A stretch of 64,000 nucleotides of DNA from NCBI RefSeq assembly GCF_029624125.1, contig NZ_JARSBN010000002.1, positions 434,001 to 498,000 on the forward strand, read 5' to 3'. The position numbers and the translations under genes are program-made. Positions 56,554 to 64,000 of the stretch are shown here, piece by piece. Numbering within the stretch: the first letter of the stretch is position 1; the number at the start of each line of letters is the position of its first letter. The DNA is from Winogradskyella marincola. Its GTDB lineage: Bacteria > Bacteroidota > Bacteroidia > Flavobacteriales > Flavobacteriaceae. The notes under the pieces were generated by a model. The model saw only the letters and a program-made list of their open reading frames with translations. It did not search any database and was not told the origin of the DNA.

Positions 56554-56561
56554 CAAATGTA
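56554..56561 (-). promoter_or_regulatory. -7 element of the barrel-A2M operon
   Basis: TACATTTG on the minus strand matches TAnnTTTG exactly. The ATG is 22 bp downstream. The expected -33 TTG is missing, which suggests an activator-dependent promoter. Confidence 0.6.
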
Positions 56562-56589
56562 TAATCAACTTCATTGGCTAGAAATAAGG

Positions 56590-56623
56590 AATGAGTAAAG
56601 TGCCCAAATGAATGAGTAAAGTG
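56590..56623. promoter_or_regulatory. Tandem 13-bp direct repeat, candidate activator site
   Basis: AATGAGTAAAGTG occurs at 56590-56602 and 56611-56623, an exact repeat with a 21-bp period (two helical turns). Its near edge is 28 bp upstream of the -7 element. This is the spacing used by regulators that bind tandem sites on one face of the helix, such as LytTR proteins. Which protein binds is unknown. Confidence 0.55.
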
Positions 56624-56633
56624 TATAAAACAA

Positions 56634-56661
56634 AAAAACCTCACCATTTCTGATGAGGTTT
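56634..56661 (-). terminator. Terminator after the AhpD-like gene, identical to 49068-49095
   Basis: The same 28-nt hairpin as at 49068-49095. It lies about 38 bp past the stop of the gene at 56699, just before the tandem-repeat promoter. On the minus strand the stem ends in a T run of seven. Confidence 0.85.
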
Positions 56662-56698
56662 GAATCTAATTTATCTAAAAATCTAATTGTCTAACAAT

Positions 56699-57301
56699 CT
56701 AGTATTTGCTTCCATCGTGCTTCCCCTTTTCCCATCCATGTTTGCCTAAGTATTGGTCCGCACTTTCTACCGCTCCAGTTTCAATATCGGTTCCCATGGA
56801 GTCATTCCAGCGGTTGAGGTATCCAAAAAGCGAAATTACACCTAGCATTTCTACAATTTCGCCTTCGTCCCAATGTTGGTAGAGACGTTCTTTTATGTCT
56901 GTATTAACAGCATTTGGCACTTGGCTAGCAGCCAAGCTAAAATCTAAAGCAGCACGCTCAGCCTCATTAAATGCAGGATGCGTTTTGTATTCCCAAATGT
57001 TATCGAGTTGTTCTTGTTCTGCACCATAACGTTCAGCAGCTCTAATAGCATGCGCTTGGCAATATCTACAACCTGTGGCATTGCTACTAACCCAAGCAAT
57101 CATGCGTTTTAAGGCAGAAGTTACACGACCTTCATTGGCCATTACAGCTTTGTTTAAATTTATAAACGCCTTGCTAATGGCTGGTCTGCGTTGCATGGTT
57201 AATACCGAATTAGGACAAAATCCTAAAGTTTCATTAAAGAATTCTGCTAATTCCTTGGTTTCTAAATCGTGCTCTGGAGATAACGGAGTTACTAATGCCA
57301 T
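56699..57301 (-). CDS. Carboxymuconolactone decarboxylase / AhpD-like peroxidase-related protein
   Basis: A 200-residue cytoplasmic protein of the AhpD-like fold. The redox motif is Cys78-x-x-Cys81 with His84 in GCRYCQAHAIRAAERYG, the catalytic arrangement for thiol-based peroxide reduction in this superfamily. The N-terminal region (FFNETLGFCPNSVLTMQRRP) and the C-terminal YLNRWNDSMGTDIE are typical of the peroxidase-related group. Its start lies 65 bp from the divergent osmC-like gene, another thiol peroxide-reducing family, so the pair may share oxidative-stress control. It is followed by a strong terminator. Confidence 0.88.
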   Translation of the reverse strand: MALVTPLSPEHDLETKELAEFFNETLGFCPNSVLTMQRRPAISKAFINLNKAVMANEGRVTSALKRMIAWVSSNATGCRYCQAHAIRAAERYGAEQEQLDNIWEYKTHPAFNEAERAALDFSLAASQVPNAVNTDIKERLYQHWDEGEIVEMLGVISLFGYLNRWNDSMGTDIETGAVESADQYLGKHGWEKGKHDGSKY

Positions 57302-57366
57302 AGTTGTTTTTTTAGTGGTATTTTTGAATGTACAAGATAGCAGTTCTAAAAATTAAAGTAAAAGAA

Positions 57367-57783
57367 ATGGCACATAAAATCACAACCCAATGGAAAGGTG
57401 GAATGACCTTTGAATCTGATAATCCAAGTGGAAAAACCGTAATTATGGACACTGATGTAGAAGGGCAAAACGAACGTTTTGGGCTGTCTCCTAAGGCTAT
57501 GATGTTGTCTTCGTTGGCAGGTTGTTCTGGGCTAGACGTTATTTCTATTTTAGATAAAATGAAAGTAGAATTAGACGATTTTAAAATGGACGTGTCTGGA
57601 GAACTTACCGATGAGCATCCTAAATATTACCATTCAGTAAAAGTAGATTATTATTTTTATGGTAAAGATTTGAATAAAAGCAAATGCGAAAAAGCTGTAA
57701 ACCTTTCCGTTGAAAAATACTGTGGAGTTATGGAAATGTTTAGACAGTTTGCAAAAGTTGAAACCGAAATCCATTTTCATTAA
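57367..57783 (+). CDS. OsmC family peroxiredoxin-like protein
   Basis: A 138-residue cytoplasmic protein. I chose the ATG at 57367 (MAHKITTQWKGGM); an upstream ATG at 57328 adds 13 residues lying over the short divergent promoter region. Two redox cysteines fit OsmC: Cys53 in SSLAGCSGLDVISIL and the later one in SVEKYCGVMEMF. It reduces organic hydroperoxides or similar in relatives. It is divergent from the AhpD-like gene. A small hairpin (TTCCC TTTTT GGGAA, 57791-57805) lies between it and recJ. Confidence 0.9.
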   Translation: MAHKITTQWKGGMTFESDNPSGKTVIMDTDVEGQNERFGLSPKAMMLSSLAGCSGLDVISILDKMKVELDDFKMDVSGELTDEHPKYYHSVKVDYYFYGKDLNKSKCEKAVNLSVEKYCGVMEMFRQFAKVETEIHFH

Positions 57784-57808
57784 TTAAAAGTTCCCTTTTT
57801 GGGAATTT

Positions 57809-57814
57809 AAGGAG
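57809..57814 (+). promoter_or_regulatory. Shine-Dalgarno-like site of recJ
   Basis: AAGGAG lies 8 bp before the recJ ATG. Such a strong site is unusual here, since most genes in the window have none. Confidence 0.5.
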
Positions 57815-57822
57815 CTATTTTT

Positions 57823-59514
57823 ATGCGCTGGACACTAAAACCAAAACCAGACACATCAAAAGTTGAAGCTTTAAAAAACACACTTCAGGTTGATGATATT
57901 GTAGCAACATTATTGTTGCAACGTGGCATCGAAACCTTTGAAGATGCCAAGACGTTTTTTAGACCAAGTTTTAACGATTTACACGACCCATACCTTATGA
58001 AGGATATGGACAAGGCTGTTTCACGCATAGAGCAAGCCATTGCAGCAGGTGAAAATATTTTGGTTTATGGAGATTATGATGTGGATGGTACTACGTCTGT
58101 AGCATTAATGTCTTCATATTTAAAAACCAGAACAGCTAATGTAGCTACATATATTCCAGATCGTTATGAAGAAGGTTACGGTGTGTCTTACCAAGGTATA
58201 GATTTTGCGCACGATAACGACTTTGCACTCATTGTGGCTCTGGATTGTGGAATAAAAGCTATAGAAAAAGTAGCATACGCTAAAGAAAAAGGCATCGATT
58301 TTATTATTTGCGATCACCACAGACCAGGAGATACAATACCAGATGCAGTTGCGGTTTTAGATCCTAAACGAGACGATTGCGAGTATCCTTTTAAAGAACT
58401 TTGCGGCTGTGGAGTTGGTTTTAAGTTAATCACTGCTTTAGCTTCTAAACAAGGGCAAACCGTAGAAGATTTAACCGAATATCTCGATTTGGTAGCCACA
58501 GCAATTGGTGCAGATATTGTGCCTATTGTTGGCGAAAATAGAGCATTAGCGTATTTCGGTTTACAGGTTATAAATACCAATCCAAGACCAGGAATAAAAG
58601 CAATTATTGCAGAAGTAAAGAAGGATGAGTTATCCATCATCGATGTGGTTTTTATTGTCGCTCCACGTATTAATGCAGCAGGCAGAATGAAACATGGTAA
58701 CCATGCTGTAACCTTATTAACCGAAACCGATTTTAATCTAGCAGCTAGTTATGCTGTAGATATCGATCAGTTTAATACAGACCGAAAGGAAACAGATCGA
58801 CTTATTACTGAAGAAGCCTTACTTCAAATTGAAAAAAATGAAGAACAAGACCGATTTACAACTGTAGTTTATGACGAAAATTGGCATAAAGGTGTTATAG
58901 GTATTGTAGCATCTAGACTAACCGAAACGTACTATAGACCAACATTGGTATTTACAAAAAGTGGAGAAAAACTAGCTGCTTCAGCACGTTCTGTAAAAGG
59001 TTTTGATGTATATAATGCATTAGAGGCTTGTAGCGAGTTTATAGAACAATTTGGTGGCCATAAATATGCCGCAGGTTTAACGTTGTTGCCAGAAAATTAC
59101 GAGGCATTTAAAGCCAAATTTGAAGCTGTTGTAAAAGACACGATTGATCCAAAGCTATTAACACCAGAGTTGAAGGTGGATTTGCAAATAGAGCTTAATC
59201 AGATAGATCATAAACTTTATAGAATTGTGAGCCAGTTTGCACCATTTGGGCCAGGAAATATGACTCCCGTTTTTATGACGCAAACTGTACAAGATACAGG
59301 TTGGGGAAAATGCGTGGGCGAAGATGATAAGCATCTGCGTTTTACTGCAAAGCAAGCTGATAGTAATCCCATTGTTTGTATAGGTTTTGGACTAGGTGAT
59401 AAACTAGAGATTATTAAAAATAGAAATACCTTTGATACAGCTTACACCATTGATGAGAATCATTGGAATGGTAATGTAAGTTTACAGTTAAAGTTGAAAG
59501 ATATAAAAGCATAA
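57823..59514 (+). CDS. recJ: Single-stranded-DNA-specific exonuclease RecJ
   Basis: A 5'-3' exonuclease acting in recombination and mismatch repair. The 563-residue protein has the DHH-family metal motifs VYGDYDVDGTTSVALM, LIVALDCGIKA and ICDHHRPGDTIPDA, with GCGVGFKLI. The DHHA1 domain follows (ARINAAGRMKHG, HKGVIGIVASRL, FGGHKYAAGLTL) and then an OB-fold C-terminus (FAPFGPGNMTPVFM). Length is normal. A strong Shine-Dalgarno sequence precedes it, and the OmpA-family gene follows after 26 bp. Confidence 0.96.
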   Translation: MRWTLKPKPDTSKVEALKNTLQVDDIVATLLLQRGIETFEDAKTFFRPSFNDLHDPYLMKDMDKAVSRIEQAIAAGENILVYGDYDVDGTTSVALMSSYLKTRTANVATYIPDRYEEGYGVSYQGIDFAHDNDFALIVALDCGIKAIEKVAYAKEKGIDFIICDHHRPGDTIPDAVAVLDPKRDDCEYPFKELCGCGVGFKLITALASKQGQTVEDLTEYLDLVATAIGADIVPIVGENRALAYFGLQVINTNPRPGIKAIIAEVKKDELSIIDVVFIVAPRINAAGRMKHGNHAVTLLTETDFNLAASYAVDIDQFNTDRKETDRLITEEALLQIEKNEEQDRFTTVVYDENWHKGVIGIVASRLTETYYRPTLVFTKSGEKLAASARSVKGFDVYNALEACSEFIEQFGGHKYAAGLTLLPENYEAFKAKFEAVVKDTIDPKLLTPELKVDLQIELNQIDHKLYRIVSQFAPFGPGNMTPVFMTQTVQDTGWGKCVGEDDKHLRFTAKQADSNPIVCIGFGLGDKLEIIKNRNTFDTAYTIDENHWNGNVSLQLKLKDIKA

Positions 59515-59540
59515 AATTGAAAAGGTTTCGTTATTAATGT

Positions 59541-60653
59541 ATGAAACCAATCATTTTTTTTCAATTTATCTTGTTTAGCTTATTCTTAAGCAGTCAAAAT
59601 TTGGTTTTGAATCCTAGTTTTGAAACACATTCTACTCAAAGATGTTTTATCTATTTAGGATCTTTTAATAGCAGTATTAGTGATTGGTCAATCCCAAATT
59701 TTGGATCAACAGATTATTTTGATACGTGTAGCGAAGAACATGGGTCTAAAAACTATAATGGTTTTCAAAACCCTAGGACAGGATCTTCTTATGCAGGATT
59801 ATATCTTTATGCCAATAAGAATTACCGTGAATATGTACAGGGAAAACTATCTAAGACTTTAAAGAAGGGTAAAGAATATAAAATGACCTTTTATCTAAGC
59901 TTAGCAGATAAGTCTTCTTACGCTTTAAAAGATATCGAAGTTTTAATTACCGAAGAAAGATTAGAGCCATGTTATCATTCTAACAATTGTGATAAGGTCA
60001 TTAAACCTTCAAAAGAAATAAAAAGTAATTTTGAAATTTATTCAGATTCAAAAGGAGAGTATTTTTCTAGCAAAGAACATTGGATGGAGTACACCTTTGA
60101 GTTTACAGCTAAAGGCAATGAGAATTATTTTTCAATAGGAAATTTTTATAAAAACTCTAAAGCTAAAAAGCAAAGGACTGTTTCGAATAGTCCTTTTTAT
60201 TTTTCATACTACTACATTGATGACGTGTCTGTAGAGGCTGTTGAAGAAGAAAAACCTAAAGAAGTTAATTTTTCTAAAACAGATAGCCAAAAGCAAAAAG
60301 AATTTCAGGTTAATAAGGTTTATACTTTTAAAAATGTATTGTTCGATATTGATAAATCAGAACTTATAGAAGCGTCTATTTTAGAACTAAACGAACTTTA
60401 TAAGTTTCTTAAAGAGAATTCAAATACAGTAATTGAAATTTATGGTCATACCGACAATAGTGGTATAGAAAAAAGGAATAGAGAATTGTCATATCAGCGT
60501 GCTAAAGCCGTTGCAGATTATTTAATTTTGCAAGGTCTGGATAAATCTAAAATTAAAATGTTTGGGTTTGGAAGTTCTAAGCCTTTTTCAGAAAATAATA
60601 CTGAAAAGGGAAGGGCATTAAACAGACGTGTTGAGTTTAAATTAATACAATAG
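59541..60653 (+). CDS. OmpA-family outer membrane protein
   Basis: A 370-residue envelope protein. A short hydrophobic N-terminus (MKPIIFFQFILFSLFLSSQ) is a signal peptide. An N-terminal beta-sandwich over about 20-235 (LNPSFETHSTQRC, YREYVQGKLSKTLKKGKEY) resembles carbohydrate-binding-type domains. A short linker leads to an OmpA peptidoglycan-binding domain (about 255-370; VLFDIDKSELIEASILELNE, IYGHTDNSGIEKRNRELSYQ, GKGRALNRRVEF-like end). It anchors the outer membrane to the wall. It lies 26 bp after recJ and 2 bp before the MFS gene, so it is likely co-transcribed with both. Confidence 0.88.
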   Translation: MKPIIFFQFILFSLFLSSQNLVLNPSFETHSTQRCFIYLGSFNSSISDWSIPNFGSTDYFDTCSEEHGSKNYNGFQNPRTGSSYAGLYLYANKNYREYVQGKLSKTLKKGKEYKMTFYLSLADKSSYALKDIEVLITEERLEPCYHSNNCDKVIKPSKEIKSNFEIYSDSKGEYFSSKEHWMEYTFEFTAKGNENYFSIGNFYKNSKAKKQRTVSNSPFYFSYYYIDDVSVEAVEEEKPKEVNFSKTDSQKQKEFQVNKVYTFKNVLFDIDKSELIEASILELNELYKFLKENSNTVIEIYGHTDNSGIEKRNRELSYQRAKAVADYLILQGLDKSKIKMFGFGSSKPFSENNTEKGRALNRRVEFKLIQ

Positions 60654-60655
60654 TT

Positions 60656-61930
60656 TTGGCAAAAACAGACCCATACGCAGCGCTCCGCTTTAAGGAATTT
60701 AATATATTTTTATTAGTAAGATTTGCCTTAGTTTTTGGCTGGTCCATGCAGTTTTTAGTTATAGAATGGCAGGTTTATGATCTTACAAATTCAAAATTGA
60801 GTTTAGCACTTATTGGTGCATGCGAGTTTCTCCCTGCATTTTTTTTAGCACCTTTTGCAGGACATATCGTAGATAAAAAAGAAAAGCGAAGCCTCTTTAC
60901 ACTATGTATTGCGTTGTTTTCGTTGATTAGTTTTGGGCTGTTTTGGTTAACATCAGATCAGATTGAAAACAACTGGAGTACCAATAGCATTTTAATAGGT
61001 ATTTATGGTTTGGTGTTTTTTGGCGGTGTTTTAAGAGCCTTTTTCGGGCCAACGATTTTTTCATTAATCGCTTTAATTGTGCCAAAATCAGCATACCCAA
61101 ATGCCGCAACATGGAGCAGTAGCACATGGAAAGGCGCAAGTGTATTTGGTGCACTTTGTAGTGGTTTCCTTATTGCTTGGATTGGTGTACATTATACTCT
61201 AGGAATTATATTTGGATTGGTAATGCTGGCTTTGGTTTTAGTATTTCAGATAAGTAAAAAACCAGTTTTAAATAAAGCAACTAACGAATCTATAAAAGAA
61301 AGCCTTAAATCAGGAATTGATTTTGTGTTTAACGACAAAGTCATTTTAGGAGCTTTAACCTTAGATATGGTGGCTGTATTATTTGGAGGTGCAGTTGCTA
61401 TTTTTGCGGTGTTTGCTAAAGATGTTTTAGATGCTGGTCCTCGAGGTTTTGGGATTTTAAATGCAGCATTATCTTCTGGAAGTATCCTTGCTATGGTGGC
61501 AACAACGTATATTCCTATTACCAAAAATACTGGTAAAAAACTATTGATTGCTGTGTTTGGTTTTGGGTTGTTTATGATTCTTTTTGGAGCGTCTAAATTA
61601 TTATGGCTAAGTGTTATTGCGTTGTTTTTATCTGGTATGTTTGATGGCGTTTCTATGGTAGTGCGTCAAACTATTCTACAGCTTAAAACACCAGATCATA
61701 TGCGTGGACGCGTAGGAGCTGTAAACTCTATGTTTGTTGGGTCGTCTAACGAGCTTGGTGCAGTAGAAAGTGGTGTTGCAGCCAGAATTTTTGGTGCACC
61801 ATTAGCTGTAATGCTAGGTGGTTCTGTAACACTTTTAACCGTGTTGGTTATAAACTATAAAAATAAACCACTAAGAGAACTCGATTTACAAGAAGATGTG
61901 GAAGAGAAATTTGACGAACTAAAATCTTAG
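60656..61930 (+). CDS. MFS transporter
   Basis: A 424-residue inner-membrane transporter with about 12 spans, of the MFS_3 (EntS-like) type. The start codon is TTG at 60656, 2 bp after the OmpA-family stop; the next in-frame ATG would remove the first span (FLLVRFALVFGWSMQFLVIE). Motifs are the cytoplasmic loop AGHIVDKKEKRSLF (motif A-like) and the C-terminal half VVRQTILQLKTPDHMRGRVGAVN, characteristic of this group. The substrate cannot be predicted; drug or siderophore export is typical of relatives. Its stop overlaps the lpxH stop by 4 bp on the opposite strand. Confidence 0.88.
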   Translation: MAKTDPYAALRFKEFNIFLLVRFALVFGWSMQFLVIEWQVYDLTNSKLSLALIGACEFLPAFFLAPFAGHIVDKKEKRSLFTLCIALFSLISFGLFWLTSDQIENNWSTNSILIGIYGLVFFGGVLRAFFGPTIFSLIALIVPKSAYPNAATWSSSTWKGASVFGALCSGFLIAWIGVHYTLGIIFGLVMLALVLVFQISKKPVLNKATNESIKESLKSGIDFVFNDKVILGALTLDMVAVLFGGAVAIFAVFAKDVLDAGPRGFGILNAALSSGSILAMVATTYIPITKNTGKKLLIAVFGFGLFMILFGASKLLWLSVIALFLSGMFDGVSMVVRQTILQLKTPDHMRGRVGAVNSMFVGSSNELGAVESGVAARIFGAPLAVMLGGSVTLLTVLVINYKNKPLRELDLQEDVEEKFDELKS

Positions 61931-62715
61931 TATTCCTTTAATTCAAAAGACTCGCCATCAAAAACACCATAGGTGTAATATTGAATCCAATCACCAAGGT
62001 TAATATATTTTGAACTTTCGTTGAGCTGAATGTCTAATGGTAAATGTCTGTGGCCAAATACAAAGTAATCACGATGTTTTTCTTCGAGTTTACGTTTGCA
62101 GTAGGCAACTAGCCACTCGTTGTCTTCACCTAAAAACTTTGCATCATCATCACCAGAAATCAGCTTATTTTTTACCGAAAAGTATTGCGCGATTCTAACA
62201 CCAATATCTGGATGCAGCCATCTAAATAACCATTGAAAAAATGGATTGGTAAAGACTTTTTTCATGCGTTTATAACCTTTGTCATCAGGACCCAAACCAT
62301 CTCCATGACCAATAAAAAATGTACTTTGACTATGCTCAGCATCCATTTTGAATGTAAATTCTTGAGGTTTGTGAAACACAGGAATATTAAGTTCGTCTTC
62401 AAAATAACCATTCATCCATAAGTCATGATTACCAACAAAGAAATACACTGGAATTCCTGAATCTGTAATCTCAGCCAATTTGCCTAAAGTCCTGGTAAAA
62501 CCTTTTGGGATAACCGTCTTATATTCAAACCAAAAATCGAATAAATCTCCCATTAAGAAAATTGCAGCGGCATCTTGTTTTACTTCATCTAACCAAGCGA
62601 CAAACTTCTTTTCTCTAGGACGAGAAGCTTCATATGTTGGAGCACCAAGATGATTGTCTGAGGCAAAATATATTTTTTTGCCTTTTGGGATTTCTATGTG
62701 ATGATTGTTACGCAT
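61927..62715 (-). CDS. lpxH: UDP-2,3-diacylglucosamine diphosphatase
   Basis: Hydrolyses UDP-2,3-diacylglucosamine to lipid X in lipid A synthesis, at the inner face of the inner membrane. I chose the ATG at 62715, giving MRNNHHIEIPKGKKIYFASD; an upstream ATG at 62739 adds eight residues inside queD. The calcineurin-like metal site is Asp20-x-His22 in FASDNHLGAP, GDLFDFWFEY, VGNHDLWM, IGHGDGLG and FGHRHLP. Length is 262 residues, slightly above the E. coli enzyme. It overlaps queD by 8 bp, so the two are translationally coupled. Confidence 0.93.
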   Translation of the reverse strand: MRNNHHIEIPKGKKIYFASDNHLGAPTYEASRPREKKFVAWLDEVKQDAAAIFLMGDLFDFWFEYKTVIPKGFTRTLGKLAEITDSGIPVYFFVGNHDLWMNGYFEDELNIPVFHKPQEFTFKMDAEHSQSTFFIGHGDGLGPDDKGYKRMKKVFTNPFFQWLFRWLHPDIGVRIAQYFSVKNKLISGDDDAKFLGEDNEWLVAYCKRKLEEKHRDYFVFGHRHLPLDIQLNESSKYINLGDWIQYYTYGVFDGESFELKEY

Positions 62716-63160
62716 TATCAGAAGCATACCATTCTGCAAAGCTGGTTGCTGTCTCTTGAAGTTTTAGTGAGTGTAACTTTATGTTATCTGGTAATCTTTT
62801 TTTAATTTTTTTAGCAAAATCAATGACCATCATTTCACTTGTTGGCTGATAATCAACTAACAAAACATTGTGTCCTCTAACTTGTAATTCTTTTGCCAAC
62901 TCTACATGAGGAGTATTTTTGTTAAACACTGTTGCGTGGTCAAAAACATCCACAATTTCATCTTTTACAATCTTTTTAAGGTCGCCAAAATCTATGACCA
63001 TTCCAAACTTTACATTAGCATTGTCTGCTATTGGTTGGCCAATAACGGTAACGTATAAATTGTAACTGTGGCCATGTACATTTTTGCATTTGCCATCATA
63101 GCCGTAAAGGGCATGACCTGTTTCAAAAGAGAATTGTTTTGTAATTCGGATTTTACTCAT
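62708..63160 (-). CDS. queD: 6-carboxytetrahydropterin synthase family protein
   Basis: Acts in the queuosine or pterin pathway, converting dihydroneopterin triphosphate-type substrates. I chose the ATG at 63160 (MSKIRITKQFSFETGHALYG), which leaves out a poorly conserved extension. Zinc ligands are His16, His29 and His31 and the catalytic cysteine is Cys25 in YDGKCKNVHGHSYNL. Other motifs are GMVIDFGDLKKIVKDEIVDV and PTSEMMVIDFAKKIK. Length (150 residues) is normal. It cannot be separated from eukaryote-type pyruvoyl-tetrahydropterin synthase by motifs alone. Its product gene lpxH follows with an 8-bp overlap. Confidence 0.88.
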   Translation of the reverse strand: MSKIRITKQFSFETGHALYGYDGKCKNVHGHSYNLYVTVIGQPIADNANVKFGMVIDFGDLKKIVKDEIVDVFDHATVFNKNTPHVELAKELQVRGHNVLLVDYQPTSEMMVIDFAKKIKKRLPDNIKLHSLKLQETATSFAEWYASDNA

Positions 63161-63178
63161 TCTAAAAAAATAATACTG

Positions 63179-63225
63179 CAAAGATATTATAAATGTAAAA
63201 CGAATGGCTTTTTAGATTACATTTG
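63179..63225. promoter_or_regulatory. Divergent -7 elements between queD and the oxygenase gene
   Basis: TATCTTTG on the minus strand (63186-63179) faces queD, and TACATTTG on the plus strand (63218-63225) faces the oxygenase gene. Both fit TAnnTTTG exactly. No clear -33 TTG accompanies them. Confidence 0.5.
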
Positions 63226-63275
63226 CGCACTTTTTTAGAAATTCAAAATGAAAACACTTCTTTTTTTAGACTAAA

Positions 63276-63905
63276 TTGGAAAGTCTATTTGAATCTATTC
63301 CGTTTGCAGAAAACGTTCTGTACGAGAATATTATAGCAGATCTAGGATCTAAACAATACAGTATTATTGACGATTTTTTTACAGCAGATGAAGTAAAGGC
63401 TTTAAGGGCTTCATTGTTGCAAAAATATGATGAGGACAGCTTTAAAAAATCGGCAATTGGTAATCGTACCAACGAGATTATAAAAACCAAAGTAAGAGGT
63501 GATATTATTCTTTGGATTGATGAGCAAAACATTAACTCGTCAGAGCAGTTATTTTTCAATAAAATAAATGACTTAAAGGATTATCTTAACAGAACTTGTT
63601 TTTTGGGTATAAACCAAAAGGAATTTCATTATGCCATTTATCCAAATGGTACTTTTTACAAAAGGCATCTAGATACATTTCAGAATGATGACAGACGAAA
63701 ACTTTCTTTTGTGTGCTATCTAAATGAAGAAAACTGGAAGCCTGAAAATGGTGGCGAATTGGTGTTATATTTAGAAAACGGAGAAGAAACCATTTATCCT
63801 TTTCCAGGTAAAGTTGTCATTTTTGAAAGCCAAATTTTAGAGCATGAAGTAAAACCTGTTAATACTCCAAGATTGAGTATAACAGGATGGTTAAAAACGC
63901 GCTAA
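63276..63905 (+). CDS. 2OG-Fe(II) oxygenase
   Basis: A 209-residue non-haem iron oxygenase of the prolyl-4-hydroxylase-like type. The iron ligands are His131 and Asp133 in KRHLDTF and His190 in QILEHEV; Arg199 in TPRLSITGW binds 2-oxoglutarate. The start is TTG at 63276, because an in-frame stop lies three codons upstream and no ATG precedes the conserved part. A 9-codon open frame (63248-63274, MKTLLFLD) ends 1 bp before the TTG and may couple translation. The substrate is unknown, although relatives modify protein or amino acid side chains. Its stop codon abuts that of the next, convergent gene. Confidence 0.85.
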   Translation: MESLFESIPFAENVLYENIIADLGSKQYSIIDDFFTADEVKALRASLLQKYDEDSFKKSAIGNRTNEIIKTKVRGDIILWIDEQNINSSEQLFFNKINDLKDYLNRTCFLGINQKEFHYAIYPNGTFYKRHLDTFQNDDRRKLSFVCYLNEENWKPENGGELVLYLENGEETIYPFPGKVVIFESQILEHEVKPVNTPRLSITGWLKTR

Positions 63906-64000
63906 TTAACGACGCTTGCGATTATAGAAATAAGCAATTATAAGAACAATAGCTAAAATTAAAAACAAGCCGTTTCCACCTAAAAATTGAAGTATATCCA
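63906..64000 (-). CDS. C-terminal end of a small membrane protein, cut by the window edge
   Basis: The last 31 or so codons of a minus-strand gene are visible. They encode DILQFLGGNGLFL, a hydrophobic span (LILAIVLIIAYFY) and a basic end (NRKRR) before the stop at 63906-63908. The first two bases in view (TG) would complete an ATG if the next base outside is A, so this could be a whole 31-residue protein. Function unknown. Confidence 0.5.
   Translation of the reverse strand, partial: DILQFLGGNGLFLILAIVLIIAYFYNRKRR

Noticed and set aside
57790-57806. TTCCC-TTTTT-GGGAA hairpin between osmC and recJ as a terminator
   Set aside because: The stem is only 5 bp and is followed by a Shine-Dalgarno site rather than a T run.

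Overview
The window is chromosomal DNA of a member of the Bacteroidota, almost certainly Flavobacteriaceae. It is AT-rich. Promoters carry the TAnnTTTG -7 element typical of the phylum. Several exported proteins end in type IX secretion (T9SS) sorting tails, there is a SusC/SusD pair under a one-protein hybrid two-component regulator, and one small protein carries a PID-CTERM tail. I cannot name the genus from sequence alone. I see no tRNA, rRNA, CRISPR array, insertion sequence or prophage.

Bases 1-20979 form a polysaccharide utilisation locus (PUL). On the minus strand are a mannonate dehydratase (uxuA, cut by the window edge), a 5'-adjacent remnant of a short-chain dehydrogenase gene, a small T9SS protein, a GH3 lipoprotein and a lipoprotein with a duplicated domain. 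On the plus strand are the hybrid regulator, SusC, SusD, a GH2, a GH5 and a second GH3. The GH2 carries a C-terminal N-x-K-G motif like beta-glucuronidases. Together with uxuA this suggests a glucuronate-containing glycan with beta-linked glucose-type residues, which is an inference. Four promoters of the locus share a directional sequence ending in CACCCCT that lies 40-42 bp from a -7-like octamer.

Bases 21405-32984 are mostly housekeeping: a PID-CTERM mini-protein, riboflavin synthase, pdxA, the yceD-rpmF and fabH-accB-accC cluster, a large T9SS metalloprotease, a flavin-dependent oxidoreductase overlapping a GreA/GreB-like protein, and a lone ABC ATPase.

Bases 33049-48911 hold an operon pairing a di-CxxCH lipoprotein with a large ASPIC/UnbV and FG-GAP T9SS protein, then a prolyl oligopeptidase, asd, mscL, alr, tdk, a Flavobacteriaceae protein of unknown function, a 1137-residue DUF11-type T9SS type B protein, rsmI and a small membrane protein.

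Bases 49068-56661 are the most unusual part. A two-gene operon encodes a SusC-like outer-membrane barrel in which I find no plug domain, followed 5 bp later by an alpha-2-macroglobulin-like protein. That protein has an intact GCxEQ thioester motif and a SusC-type TonB box and plug domain inserted in its middle. The plug missing from the barrel therefore appears to be supplied by its partner. The promoter has a TACATTTG element and a 13-bp direct repeat with a 21-bp period. Two identical 28-nt terminators bracket the module.

Bases 56699-64000 hold an AhpD-like protein and a divergent OsmC protein, recJ, an OmpA-family protein, an MFS transporter, lpxH, queD, a 2OG-Fe(II) oxygenase starting at TTG, and the end of a small membrane protein cut by the right edge. 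Three convergent gene pairs in the window overlap by exactly 4 bp at their stop codons.
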